In this document: positions 34,066 through 43,432 of the stretch, one piece after another
Position numbering within the stretch: the first letter of the stretch is position 1
How the letters are laid out: each line of letters opens with the position of its first letter
Source: CALJFL01 sp039964455
Lineage (GTDB): Bacteria > Pseudomonadota > Gammaproteobacteria > Pseudomonadales > Halieaceae
DNA length: 64,000 nt
NCBI GenBank assembly: GCA_039964455.1
Contig: JBDVXK010000012.1
Location: forward strand, 722,810 to 786,809
Direction of reading: 5' to 3'
Translations under genes and position numbers: made by a program
The notes under the pieces: generated by a model
Seen by the model: only the letters and a program-made list of their open reading frames with translations
Told to the model about the DNA's origin: nothing
Databases searched by the model: none

Positions 34066-34821
34066 ATGACAACACGGATTTTGCTGTTCGTCGCCGCACT
34101 GGTCCTGGCCTCTAATGCCGCATGGGCCCAGCAGAGCATCAAGCTGATGGCTAACACCTCGCCACCCTACGCCGATGCCAAACTACCCGAGGAAGGCCTG
34201 GCGCTGGAATTGGTAAAGCACGTATTCTCTCGCACCAGTTACTCACCCGATATCACCATCGAAAACTGGTCCAGGGCCATTGAGGGTGCGGAACTGGGCG
34301 TCTACGACGGACTCGCTTCTGTGTGGTTTACCGAAGAGCGCAACGAGAACCTGCAGTTCAGCGAACCGTACATCAGCAGCAAACTGATCATTGTGAAGTT
34401 ACGTGCGCGACGCGGCGGGCTGCGCAACCTGCAGGATCTTGCAGGCAGGCGCCTGGGCGTACGCTCCGACTACGCCTACGGCATCGATTTCGAATCCATC
34501 CCCAACCTGACCCTGGTCACGGAGAACCACCTCATCCAGAACCTGCTCAACCTGTTGAATGGCTCGGTGGACATGGTGATCGGCGATCAGCGCACAATGG
34601 CCATGCAGATTAATGAATACCTGGGCGACCAGCGCAGCAAATTTGAAGTCATCAGCATCGATTTACCCCAGCGCGAACGTCATGTTGCGCTACATCGCGA
34701 CTTTGCATCGCACAAGGAAGTGATTGCCGACTTCAACAAGGCACTTGCGGGCGCTCGCAGTGACGGCTCCTACAACGCCATCATCAACAAGTGGGATGAG
34801 CGCTACGGCGGCATAAAGTAG
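34066..34821 (+). CDS. Periplasmic solute-binding protein, family 3
   Basis: Seen: 251 residues; signal peptide about 1-21 ending AAWA, then IKLMANTSPPYADAKLPEEG, EGAELGVYDGLASVWFTEER and LAGRRLGVRSDYAYG, the order of amino-acid-type binding proteins. No ABC permease or ATPase is adjacent. Stand-alone family 3 proteins in marine gammaproteobacteria are often sensory or of unknown role. GAGGG precedes ATG 34066. It converges on ppk2. Confidence 0.85.
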   Translation: MTTRILLFVAALVLASNAAWAQQSIKLMANTSPPYADAKLPEEGLALELVKHVFSRTSYSPDITIENWSRAIEGAELGVYDGLASVWFTEERNENLQFSEPYISSKLIIVKLRARRGGLRNLQDLAGRRLGVRSDYAYGIDFESIPNLTLVTENHLIQNLLNLLNGSVDMVIGDQRTMAMQINEYLGDQRSKFEVISIDLPQRERHVALHRDFASHKEVIADFNKALAGARSDGSYNAIINKWDERYGGIK

Positions 34822-34824
34822 CTG

Positions 34825-35601
34825 CTAGCTGTAATCCTGCGGCACAAAGCGGCGCTTCTTCATCGACTCGCGGTCATCGTAAGCATCGCTCTTATCCCGC
34901 TTGGGTAGAGTAACAATCGCCTCACCCAGCGGCTCGTAGGGAATTTTGTCCAGCAGGTGGCGAATACAGTTGAGGTGCGCTGCACGCTTGTCGTCTGATG
35001 GCACAATATTCCAGGGGCTAAATTCGGTATCGGTGGCGTCCAGCATCAGGTCACGCGCCCGCGAGTAGTCATACCAGCGACGCCTCGCCTCCAGATCCAT
35101 GTCGCTCAGCTTCCACTGCTTTTCCGCTTTATTGATTCGGCTCTTGAAGCGTTTCTCCTGTTCCTTGCTGCTTACCTCCAGCCAGTATTTAAACAGCAGA
35201 ATGCCGTCGCTGATAATCTCGCCTTCAAGCCCGGGAAGAACCTCCAGAAAATGATCTGACTCGGCCTCGGTACAAAAGCCCATCACGCGCTCCACGCCAG
35301 CCCGGTTGTACCAGCTGCGATCGAAGATAACCACTTCTCCGGCGGCAGGCATATGCTTGATGTAGCGCTGCATGTACATCTGGGTTTTTTCGCGATCATT
35401 TGGTGCAGGCAGGGCCACAACCCTGAATATCCTGGCGCTGACACGCTCTGTAATGGCCTTGATAATGCCGCCCTTACCCGCCGCATCCCGGCCTTCGAAA
35501 ACAATCACGACGCGCTGGCCCGTATTCTTGACCCACTCCTGCAGCGCCACTATTTCGGCTTGCAGCTTGCGCAGTTCCTTCTCGTAAATTTCTTTTTCCA
35601 T
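34825..35601 (-). CDS. ppk2: Polyphosphate kinase 2 family
   Basis: Transfers phosphate between polyphosphate and a nucleotide. Seen: 258 residues; Walker A FEGRDAAGKGGIIKA at about 34-48; the lid and Walker B region VVIFDRSWYNRAGVERVMGF near 89-108; and SDGILLFKYWLEVS and WKLSDMDLEARRRWYDYSRA further on. The single-domain length fits class I PPK2 (NDP phosphorylation), but the class cannot be proven by eye. The start is 70 bases downstream of the protein kinase stop in the same direction, so joint transcription is possible. Confidence 0.93.
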   Translation of the reverse strand: MEKEIYEKELRKLQAEIVALQEWVKNTGQRVVIVFEGRDAAGKGGIIKAITERVSARIFRVVALPAPNDREKTQMYMQRYIKHMPAAGEVVIFDRSWYNRAGVERVMGFCTEAESDHFLEVLPGLEGEIISDGILLFKYWLEVSSKEQEKRFKSRINKAEKQWKLSDMDLEARRRWYDYSRARDLMLDATDTEFSPWNIVPSDDKRAAHLNCIRHLLDKIPYEPLGEAIVTLPKRDKSDAYDDRESMKKRRFVPQDYS

Positions 35602-35671
35602 GGGTGCCCCGGGCTCTACAGAAGAACCCGAAGCTTAAACGGGAAAGGAGGCCTTAGCCAGAGAGTGGGGC

Positions 35672-38242
35672 TTAAAAACCGCCCAGGCGGCGACGGCTTT
35701 TGGTCTTGGCGGTGTCGATCTCGTCTTCCAGTAGCAACCAGTCTTCAAGCTCCGGCGAGATAGAGCGGCCGGCAGCGATGAGGTTGTTGGCAAGATCGTA
35801 TTCCTCAAGGTCTATCTGCGCTCGTGAGGCCGCAATATACGCGCTGAGTAGCTCATCCCTAAGCTTGCCCGTGGAGGCCAGAGTGGGGTATTCGGTAGCC
35901 ACTTCGTCGTACACCTGTCTAGCGGTTTGCAGGTCCCCATTGCGTATGGCGATTGACCCTTTCTGTGCTGCGTCTTTGGCCATTTGCACGCGCTTGGCTT
36001 CTGCCGCCTTGCGCTGCTTCCAGGCGTTTTCCAGTCCGGGCAATTCATCAGACAGTTCGTTGGCAGCAGCACTGTCAGCATCCAGCTTCAGCGCCGCGAC
36101 TATGTTATCCCGGGCGGTTTCGAAGTCGCCCTTGTCCGCCGACTTCTGCGCCGCGTTAATCAACGAGGCCATGGAATCACTCAAGCCCTGCTCGGCCTGG
36201 CTGGACTCGGGATCCAGTTCCAGCACTTCAATATACACATCAGCTGCTGTACTGAAATCACCCTTCTTGTACAGTCCATTGGCCTCGGCAAGTCGCGCCG
36301 CCACTTTATTTTGCTGGTTCCAGGCCGCCTCTATTTCCGGCAGTTGCTGTTGCAAGGTAGACACATCCTGCCGACTGGGATCCAGCCGCGCGGCGTCGGC
36401 AAGGTCTTTGGTAACAGCCTCAAAGTCGCCGTCCTGAATATTCGTTTTGGCTCGGCCTAACAACCCATCGACGGCTCCCTGGAAGCCAGCAGTTGCTGCG
36501 GCATTTTCGGCGTCAATTTTAAGCACCACCGCATACTGGTCAGCAGCACCGGTGAAATCGCCAGCTTTCGCCGCGGCAGCGGCACTGTTTGCCAGTTCGC
36601 CTACGTCCTGCGCCGCCATCCACTGCGCTTCCTGCTCGGGCAGCGAGGCGATCAGCTCCTTGATATCGGCACGCGCAGGCGCAATGTCTTCTGCATTAGC
36701 TAGCGCAGAGGCCGCAAGTGCAAAGCTACCCGCCGCAATCGCCGTATTGGCGGCACCGAGGTGAAACTCAGCTAACTGATCCACGCCCGCTTTAGCGGCG
36801 GCGTTATCTTCATCAATCTGCAGGGCTTCCTGCAACAGCGTTACCGCAGCGTCCGAGCGACTCGGGTCAGCAGACAACTTGGCAATTTCCTCCTGGGCGC
36901 GAACCACGATCTGATCGGCCTTCTCCTTGCGATCAGCCTTGCGCAATGCATCGATATCGGCCATGCCCTTGATCGCTGCAGCATTGGTAGGCTCCGCCTG
37001 CAGTACCCTGCCAAACGCCCTGGCGGCTTTGTCGAGATCCTTTTCATTCATCGCTGTAAAGGCACGCGACAGGTCTTTTGATACCTGCTCTACTGATGCC
37101 TCCGAAGCCTGCTGTGTGGTCTGCCAATAGGTGTAGCCACCGAAGCCGGCGCCGCCCAGTATTGCCAGCAACAGCACGGCCTTGATTAGGCCCCCGGCAC
37201 CCCCGGAGGAGGATTTGGCTTTTTTGGCGGCCTTGTACTCGCCGGTAACCAGACGCTCGCGCCGGGATGAGGTTTCCGACAACTTGTAAGGGCGCGACGG
37301 CCGTGACGACTGGCTCACCTGGGTTGGGTCGGTCCAGCTGGCACCGCTGCCCACGGCACCGATCTCAACCGAGGTAGCATCCTCATCATCCGGGTCGGGG
37401 GCGGGTCGCTCACGGGCCTCGGTCAGCACATCGTCGTCATTAAACTGACTGCGTACTTCCGACATGGCGGCGAACAGTTCGCGACCGGTCTGGAAGCGCT
37501 CGTCCGGTTCCTTGGCCAGTCCCTTGTTGATAAACGGCTGATAGGCTGCCAGCTTCTCAGGCAGCGTGGGGATATCGGCCGTCAAATGTTTGACAGCGAT
37601 ACTGACTGCAGAGTCGGCGTCAAAAGGTAGCTCTTTGGTCAGCATCTCGTAGCACAGCACGGCAATGCCATAGAGATCCGAACGACCATCGACTTCAATC
37701 CCGCGCGCCTGCTCGGGACTCATATAGCTTGGCGTGCCGACCATTAGTCCGGTCTGCGTCATCTGGGTGCCGGAATCCGCGGCCTTGGCAATACCAAAAT
37801 CTGCCAGCACATAGTCGTCGGCACTGCGCAGCAGAATATTGCTGGGCTTAATGTCACGGTGCACATAGCCCTTGCTGGAGGCGTAATCCAGTGCGTCGGT
37901 CATCTGCTCCATGAGGTTATAGATAACGCGCTGGGGCATCGCAGAGCGTATCAGCCCTGCCAGGTCACCGCCGCCCAGAAACTCCATGGCGATGTAGTTG
38001 TGACCATCGTGAGAGTTAACATCGTAGATTTGTAGAATGTGCGGATGAATGAGCCGGGCCGAAATTCTGGCTTCGCGAATAAAGCGCTCAGAAAAACTGT
38101 CGTCCGAGCTGGACCCGCGGTCCATGACCTTGATCGCCACTTCCCGGTCGAGATTAAGGTGCAGAGCTCGGTAGACCGTGGCCATACCGCCACGACCCAG
38201 TTGCTCGTACAACTCATAGCCTGGAATTTCTATATCAGCCAT
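35672..38242 (-). CDS. Ser/Thr protein kinase with transmembrane and repeat-rich tail
   Basis: Seen: 856 residues. The kinase domain (about 1-270) has the Gly-rich loop QLGRGGMATVYRA, VAIKVMD, the catalytic HRDIKPSNILL, DFGIAKA and the P+1 region GTPSYMSPEQARG. A basic linker is followed by one membrane segment (AVLLLAILGGAGFGGYTYW near 360). The large tail consists of helical TPR-like repeats, each with a pattern such as GDFSTAADVYIEVLELDPES. Tail orientation across the inner membrane puts the repeats outside the cytoplasm. It may sense or assemble an envelope partner. Target unknown. Confidence 0.92.
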   Translation of the reverse strand: MADIEIPGYELYEQLGRGGMATVYRALHLNLDREVAIKVMDRGSSSDDSFSERFIREARISARLIHPHILQIYDVNSHDGHNYIAMEFLGGGDLAGLIRSAMPQRVIYNLMEQMTDALDYASSKGYVHRDIKPSNILLRSADDYVLADFGIAKAADSGTQMTQTGLMVGTPSYMSPEQARGIEVDGRSDLYGIAVLCYEMLTKELPFDADSAVSIAVKHLTADIPTLPEKLAAYQPFINKGLAKEPDERFQTGRELFAAMSEVRSQFNDDDVLTEARERPAPDPDDEDATSVEIGAVGSGASWTDPTQVSQSSRPSRPYKLSETSSRRERLVTGEYKAAKKAKSSSGGAGGLIKAVLLLAILGGAGFGGYTYWQTTQQASEASVEQVSKDLSRAFTAMNEKDLDKAARAFGRVLQAEPTNAAAIKGMADIDALRKADRKEKADQIVVRAQEEIAKLSADPSRSDAAVTLLQEALQIDEDNAAAKAGVDQLAEFHLGAANTAIAAGSFALAASALANAEDIAPARADIKELIASLPEQEAQWMAAQDVGELANSAAAAAKAGDFTGAADQYAVVLKIDAENAAATAGFQGAVDGLLGRAKTNIQDGDFEAVTKDLADAARLDPSRQDVSTLQQQLPEIEAAWNQQNKVAARLAEANGLYKKGDFSTAADVYIEVLELDPESSQAEQGLSDSMASLINAAQKSADKGDFETARDNIVAALKLDADSAAANELSDELPGLENAWKQRKAAEAKRVQMAKDAAQKGSIAIRNGDLQTARQVYDEVATEYPTLASTGKLRDELLSAYIAASRAQIDLEEYDLANNLIAAGRSISPELEDWLLLEDEIDTAKTKSRRRLGGF

Positions 38243-38405
38243 CGACTAAACTTGAATCATCATCCCTAATTTATCCGAACATTATAGATGTAATCGGGTT
38301 GAGGAAAAGTAAGTAATTCCCAAATCAGCAAGCTACTGCAATTTCAGCGTCTATGAAACGCCTATTCGAGCCTGAAAGCCGCTAAAACACAGTGATTTTT
38401 CTACC

Positions 38406-38433
38406 TTGCATTACCCCTTTTATAAGGTACTAT
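38406..38433 (+). promoter_or_regulatory. Candidate promoter of the DEAD-box helicase
   Basis: TTGCAT, 16 bases, TACTAT in the 261-base gap before the helicase gene. It leaves a leader of about 60 bases. Nothing else recognisable lies in the gap. Judged by eye only. Confidence 0.35.
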
Positions 38434-38503
38434 CCTGTCCAACGCACTCGCTGGCAGTGCGTAAACACCGTCAGCACCCCATTTTTTAGCGAGAACGCTG
38501 ACG

Positions 38504-39784
38504 ATGACATTTGACGAGCTCGGCTTGTCCAAGCACCTGCTGCGCGCGGTAAGCGAGCAGGGCTACACCGAACCCTCCCCTATTCAGGCCAAGGCCATCC
38601 CGCTGGTGCTACGTGGCTGCGACCTTATGGCCGCCGCCCAGACCGGCACCGGTAAAACCGCGGGATTTGCCCTGCCACTACTGCAGGGGTTGGCAAGCGA
38701 CGGCAAAACCAACAAGCGACACTGCCGCGCCCTTATCCTCACCCCCACCCGCGAGCTGGCTGCACAAGTGAGCGAGAGCGTTGCTACGTATGGTCGCTAT
38801 ATCGGCACCACATCTACCGTTGTGTTTGGCGGCGTGAAGATAAACCCACAGATTCGCACGCTGGCTCAGGGCGTAGACGTACTGGTCGCCACCCCCGGAA
38901 GACTGCTGGACTTACATGGTCAGGGCGCGGTGGAATTCAGCCAACTGCAAGTACTCATACTCGATGAAGCTGACCGCATGCTGGACATGGGTTTCATTCA
39001 CGACATTCGGCGAATCATCAAACTACTGCCCAAGCAGCGCCAGACGCTGATGTTTTCGGCGACCTTTTCCAAACCGATCCGAGCACTGGCCGCTGATTTC
39101 CTGCGTAACCCGCAGCAGGTTGAGGTAAGCCCGCCCAACTCAACCGCTGAGCGCGTCGACCAGTGGGTGTACCCGGTCGACAAAAAACGTAAGCCCGAGC
39201 TACTCAGCTATCTGGTAAAAAGTAACGGCTGGGATCAGGTGCTGGTTTTCACCCGCACCAAACACGGCGCCAATCGCCTGTGTAAACAGCTGGACAAGGA
39301 CGGTATCAGTTGCGCCGCGATTCACGGCAACAAGAGCCAGAACGCTCGCACCCAAGCGCTGGAGGGCTTCAAGCGTGGCAAGGTGCTGGCACTGGTTGCC
39401 ACAGATATTGCCGCCCGCGGTATCGACATCGACCAGCTCCCGCAGGTGGTTAATTTTGACATGCCCAATGTTGCAGAAGATTACGTGCACCGTATAGGCA
39501 GAACCGGCCGGGCAGGAATGGCCGGTAGCGCGCACTCCCTGGTCAGCGCCGACGAGGCAGACCACCTCTATGCCATCGAGCGCCTGATCCGCCAACAGCT
39601 ACCACAAAAGGACATAGACGGTTTTGAGCCAGAGCATAGCCTGCCGGCGCGCAAAGCAGCGCCGCCGCCAAAGCGGGCGCACAAGCCCAAAGCACGGGGC
39701 CCAGGCCCGCGTCATCGCGGCAATGCCGCCCAGGGCAACCGTCGTAAAACCGACACTCGCCGCAATCAACGGCGGTCCGGATAA
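38504..39784 (+). CDS. rhlE: DEAD-box RNA helicase, RhlE type
   Basis: ATP-dependent RNA unwinding. Seen: 426 residues with all core motifs: the Q motif (GYTEPSPIQAKAIP), motif I AAQTGTGKT, PTRELA, TPGR, DEAD in ILDEADRML, SAT, ATDIAARGID and HRIGRTGRAG. A short basic tail (PPPKRAHKPKARGPGPRHRG) is typical of RhlE proteins and binds RNA. Followed after four bases by the acyltransferase gene. Confidence 0.93.
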   Translation: MTFDELGLSKHLLRAVSEQGYTEPSPIQAKAIPLVLRGCDLMAAAQTGTGKTAGFALPLLQGLASDGKTNKRHCRALILTPTRELAAQVSESVATYGRYIGTTSTVVFGGVKINPQIRTLAQGVDVLVATPGRLLDLHGQGAVEFSQLQVLILDEADRMLDMGFIHDIRRIIKLLPKQRQTLMFSATFSKPIRALAADFLRNPQQVEVSPPNSTAERVDQWVYPVDKKRKPELLSYLVKSNGWDQVLVFTRTKHGANRLCKQLDKDGISCAAIHGNKSQNARTQALEGFKRGKVLALVATDIAARGIDIDQLPQVVNFDMPNVAEDYVHRIGRTGRAGMAGSAHSLVSADEADHLYAIERLIRQQLPQKDIDGFEPEHSLPARKAAPPPKRAHKPKARGPGPRHRGNAAQGNRRKTDTRRNQRRSG

Positions 39785-39787
39785 ATT

Positions 39788-40360
39788 ATGAAACAGCGTT
39801 TTGCCCGTTGGACCCTGACCGTTCTGGGCTGGAAGATTGATGGTATCCCGCCCAGCGAGCAGCGATTTGTGCTGATTGCAGCACCGCACACCTCCAACTG
39901 GGATTTCCCCCTAATGCTGCTATATGCCGCTGCCTTCGGGTTAAAAGTGAAGTGGCTGGCCAAGGAGAGCCTGTTCTGGCCGCCGCTGGGCTGGTTCATG
40001 AAATTTCTAGGCGGCATCCCCGTGGTGCGAGATCGCAATCAAAACCAGGTACAGGCGATGACCCAGGTATTTTCATCGACACACAATTTAGTACTGGTAG
40101 TTCCCACCGAGGGCACGCGCGCGCTGGCAAAGTTCTGGAAGTCCGGTTTTTACCATATTGCGCTGGGCGCCAAGGTGCCCATCGTGCCCTCCTACCTCGA
40201 CTACGGCCTGAAGCGCGGCGGCTTTGGTCCAGCCCTGGTTCCCTCTGGCGAAGTTTCAGCCGACATGGACATTTTTCGCGCCTTTTACGCACCGATGAAG
40301 GGCAAGTTCCCGGAAATGTTCGGGCCCATTCGACTGCGCGAAGAGGACACCCCCTCCTGA
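39788..40360 (+). CDS. PlsC-like acyltransferase
   Basis: Seen: 190 residues with the acyltransferase motif HTSNWD (H-x4-D) near residue 34, then FMKFLGGIPVVRDRNQN and VVPTEGTRA, equivalents of the PlsC blocks II and III. It is shorter than 1-acylglycerol-3-phosphate acyltransferases, and no membrane anchor is obvious. Probably acylates a lipid or other hydroxyl acceptor. It begins four bases after the helicase stop. Confidence 0.85.
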   Translation: MKQRFARWTLTVLGWKIDGIPPSEQRFVLIAAPHTSNWDFPLMLLYAAAFGLKVKWLAKESLFWPPLGWFMKFLGGIPVVRDRNQNQVQAMTQVFSSTHNLVLVVPTEGTRALAKFWKSGFYHIALGAKVPIVPSYLDYGLKRGGFGPALVPSGEVSADMDIFRAFYAPMKGKFPEMFGPIRLREEDTPS

Positions 40361-40421
40361 GAGCCTGTGAGGGCTGACTTCCTGTATCATTCGCGACACG
40401 CTTGACGCACAGGACACCCTA

Positions 40422-41885
40422 ATGAGCCCTCTTTTTCGCAGCGCCTTCGAATTGGCCAAGGACATCAAAGCCGGCAGGACCACGTCTGTGGCAACCCTGG
40501 ACTTCTTTTTGGCCCGAGTGGCAGCCATCAATCCAGACCTTAACGCAGTGGTAGCACTGGATATAGAACGCGCCCGCAGTCGGGCTGAAGAAGCAGACGC
40601 AGCGGCGGCCAAGGGTGAAGATTGGGGACCTCTGCACGGCGTACCGATCACCATCAAGGACGCGTTTAGCACCCAGGGGCTGGTGACAGTCGGTGGCATG
40701 CCAGAACACCGCGATAATATTCCCGCCAGTAACGCAGCTGCCGTACAGCGCTATGTGGATGCCGGGGCCATCATATTCGGCAAGACCAACGTGCCCTTCG
40801 CCAGCTCAGACCTGCAAAGCTTTAACGACGTCTACGGTGTGACCAATAACCCCTGGGACGCCAGCCGTACCTGCGGTGGTTCCTCCGGTGGTGCCTCTGC
40901 TGCGGTAGCAGCCGGCCTTACCCCGCTTGAGTTAGGCAGTGACATTGGCGGCTCTATCCGCACGCCCAGCCACTTCAACGGTGTGTTTGGTCACAAACCC
41001 AGCTATGGACTGGTGTCCGCACAGGGCCACCTACCGCCCGGCGAACAGGTGATCTCCGAGGCCGACTTGTCCGTTGTGGGGCCCATCGGCCACTGCATGG
41101 CAGATATAGAGCAGGCTTTCGACCTGCTACTGGGCGCCCGTGCCACCGAGGCGCCCGCCTGGACTATCAGCCTGCCAGCCGCTTCCTTTGAGGACGCTAC
41201 AGGGCTACGAGTCGCCATCTGGGCTGACGATGAATTCTGCCGCGTAGACAGCGATGTCGCACAGTCTCTCACCGCCATGGGCGATAGTCTGGCGGCACTG
41301 GGTGCCACGGTAGATCACCACGCCAGGCCAGACATCGACCCTATGGCAAATCACCAGAATTATGTTCAGTTGCTGATGTCCGCATTGGGCGGTGACATGC
41401 CCGAGGCCGTGCAGGAGATGGCAGCGGCAGCCGTCGCCGAGGCCGATCCAACTGATATGAGTGAGCCAATGTTACAAATGCGCGGCATAGCATTGAGTCA
41501 CGGTGGATGGCTAAGGGAGAACGAAAGACGCCTGCGAATTCAGGCGGCCTGGAACACGTTTTTCCAGGACTATGATGCTCTTATCTGTCCCTGCGCTATG
41601 GTTCCTGCCTTCCCTCATGATCACGAGCCCGATATGCACGCCCGTACCCTGCAGGTTAACGGCGAGCAGCGCGCCTACACTGATATCCTGAAATGGGCGG
41701 GGCTAACACTCAACACCTACCTGCCCGCCACCGCGGTGCCCGCAGGCCTGTCCAGCGATGGACTGCCCATTGGCGCGCAGGTCGCCTCACGTTATCTGGG
41801 CGATCGAACAACGCTTGCAGTAGCCAGGCTGCTTGAAGAACATCACCGTGCCTTTACCCCGCCAGCCCTGGCGCGCGAGAACTGA
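40422..41885 (+). CDS. Amidase signature-family hydrolase
   Basis: Hydrolyses an amide. Seen: 487 residues with the Ser-cisSer-Lys triad regions: Lys in HGVPITIKDAF near 78, the Gly/Ser-rich TCGGSSGGASAAVAAG near 150 and the nucleophile Ser in LGSDIGGSIRTPSHFNGVFG near 175. AGGA precedes ATG 40422. It is too far from gatB/gatC (not in the window) to assign to GatA. Substrate unknown. Confidence 0.9.
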   Translation: MSPLFRSAFELAKDIKAGRTTSVATLDFFLARVAAINPDLNAVVALDIERARSRAEEADAAAAKGEDWGPLHGVPITIKDAFSTQGLVTVGGMPEHRDNIPASNAAAVQRYVDAGAIIFGKTNVPFASSDLQSFNDVYGVTNNPWDASRTCGGSSGGASAAVAAGLTPLELGSDIGGSIRTPSHFNGVFGHKPSYGLVSAQGHLPPGEQVISEADLSVVGPIGHCMADIEQAFDLLLGARATEAPAWTISLPAASFEDATGLRVAIWADDEFCRVDSDVAQSLTAMGDSLAALGATVDHHARPDIDPMANHQNYVQLLMSALGGDMPEAVQEMAAAAVAEADPTDMSEPMLQMRGIALSHGGWLRENERRLRIQAAWNTFFQDYDALICPCAMVPAFPHDHEPDMHARTLQVNGEQRAYTDILKWAGLTLNTYLPATAVPAGLSSDGLPIGAQVASRYLGDRTTLAVARLLEEHHRAFTPPALAREN

Positions 41886-41910
41886 GACACCACGTGATCG
41901 GAGCCAGATA

Positions 41911-42558
41911 ATGCGACCTCGTGATGCTGCCACACTGATAATCACCCGCGACGACCGGGAGGTGCTGTTGGGCGTGCGCACGGCACATCACGTATTCATG
42001 CCGCATTGCTATGTTTTTCCTGGCGGACGTGTGGACCCCGGTGACTCACGGGTCGCCTCGCCCTTCAATCTGCGCCCGGATGTAGAGGCGCAGCTCACTG
42101 AATCGGTTAGCAGCGCCCGCGCGCGCGGACTGGCGATGGCCGCAGTGCGGGAGACTTTCGAGGAGACCGGTCTGTTGCTGGGCTCACCAACGACAAAACC
42201 ATTGCGCACTCGCTCGCCACACTGGCAGCCTTTTTTCGCTACCGGCCTGGCACCCGCGCTGGACAAGCTGGACTATTTCTCCCGGGCGATTACCCCGCCG
42301 CGTAACGTGCGCCGCTTTGATGCCCGATTTTTCACCGTAGATGCCCGCTATGTCAGTGGCGAACTACGCGGCAACGGCGAGCTGGAAGATCTGGGCTGGT
42401 TCCATCTGGATATGGTGGAGGAACTGAATCTGGCGCCGATCACCAAGCTGGTGCTACAGCTGTTGCGTCAAAGTTTATTTGAGCCCGATGAGCAGCCAGA
42501 CATTTTGCCCCTGTACCGCAAGTTGAACCGCAAGGAACTGTTCGGTCATAACCGCTAG
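41911..42558 (+). CDS. Nudix hydrolase
   Basis: Seen: 215 residues; PGGRVDPGDS begins the Nudix box, then an insertion of about 35 residues, then AAVRETFEETGLLLG, the conserved RE-x2-EE-x-G catalytic helix. The long insertion is like that in NUDT19/CoA-diphosphatase relatives rather than MutT. GGAG precedes ATG 41911; the longer frame begins inside the amidase gene. Likely hydrolyses an X-linked nucleoside diphosphate; CoA is possible. Confidence 0.85.
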   Translation: MRPRDAATLIITRDDREVLLGVRTAHHVFMPHCYVFPGGRVDPGDSRVASPFNLRPDVEAQLTESVSSARARGLAMAAVRETFEETGLLLGSPTTKPLRTRSPHWQPFFATGLAPALDKLDYFSRAITPPRNVRRFDARFFTVDARYVSGELRGNGELEDLGWFHLDMVEELNLAPITKLVLQLLRQSLFEPDEQPDILPLYRKLNRKELFGHNR

Positions 42559-42655
42559 GGGCGACGCCGGACGCCGATATTAAAATCGCAATTTGCTATT
42601 CTGGCTTTTGCTATTATCATCAAGTTCACATAATAAAATAAAAGGACGTTTAGCG

Positions 42656-43432
42656 ATGAAGCCTCTTTTGGCCACCTTGGTTTGTCTGGTGGCACTATCG
42701 CCTGTAACGCTTCAGGCTCAGGATCGCGTTATTAGCAGCCTGGGACGCATCGAGCCCGCCGGCGGCGTTATTCGGTTAGCCGGCCCATCCGGCCTTGGCT
42801 CAGTGATCATGGAGCTGCGTGTCAACGAGGGTGACCAGGTCAAGCAAGGCGATGTTATTGCGCTGCTGGACAGTTATCCCGTGAGGCAGGCAGACCTGGA
42901 CAGGCTCAATGCCGAGCTGATGAACAATCGCAAACAGTTACAGCGCGAGCAGAAACTGAAACAATCCATGGCCTCGTCCGCCTCGAAAATCGAAGGGCTT
43001 GAACTTAATGTAAAGGCTGCACAGGCCGCTGTAGCTGCCGCCAAAGCAATGCTGAACCTGTCTACGGTTCGCGCCCCAAAAGACGCGCAGGTACTTTATG
43101 TACATGCCCACCCGGGTGAGCGAGTCGGTGTTGAGGGCGTTGTGGAATTGGGCGATACCTCCAAAATGTATGCCATCGCCGAGGTCTATGAGACCGACAT
43201 CATTGAAGTAAAGGTCGGCCAAACCGCCAAGATCAGCAGCCCCGCGCTCGCCGCTCCGGTTACCGGTACGGTAGAGCGCATTGGCATGAAGGTGGGCCGC
43301 ATGGACGTATTGGGTATGGACCCGGTAGCCGAGGCCGATGCCCGGGTAATTGAGGTAGACATCCTGCTAGACGAGGTTGCGGCCGTCAGCGCACTGACCA
43401 ATCTGCAGGTAGAGGTTGAAATTACCCCTTGA
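42656..43432 (+). CDS. HlyD-family periplasmic adaptor, DevB-like
   Basis: Membrane-fusion component of an ABC exporter. Seen: 258 residues; signal peptide at about 1-21 ending LQAQD; a first lipoyl half (ELRVNEGDQVKQGDVIALLD); a short helical hairpin (QADLDRLNAELMNNRKQLQR and on); a second lipoyl half (RAPKDAQVLYVHAHPGERVG); and a C-terminal beta domain. AAGGACG precedes ATG 42656. The stop overlaps the TTG start of the permease gene. Known: in cyanobacteria DevBCA exports glycolipids; the cargo here is unknown. Confidence 0.9.
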   Translation: MKPLLATLVCLVALSPVTLQAQDRVISSLGRIEPAGGVIRLAGPSGLGSVIMELRVNEGDQVKQGDVIALLDSYPVRQADLDRLNAELMNNRKQLQREQKLKQSMASSASKIEGLELNVKAAQAAVAAAKAMLNLSTVRAPKDAQVLYVHAHPGERVGVEGVVELGDTSKMYAIAEVYETDIIEVKVGQTAKISSPALAAPVTGTVERIGMKVGRMDVLGMDPVAEADARVIEVDILLDEVAAVSALTNLQVEVEITP

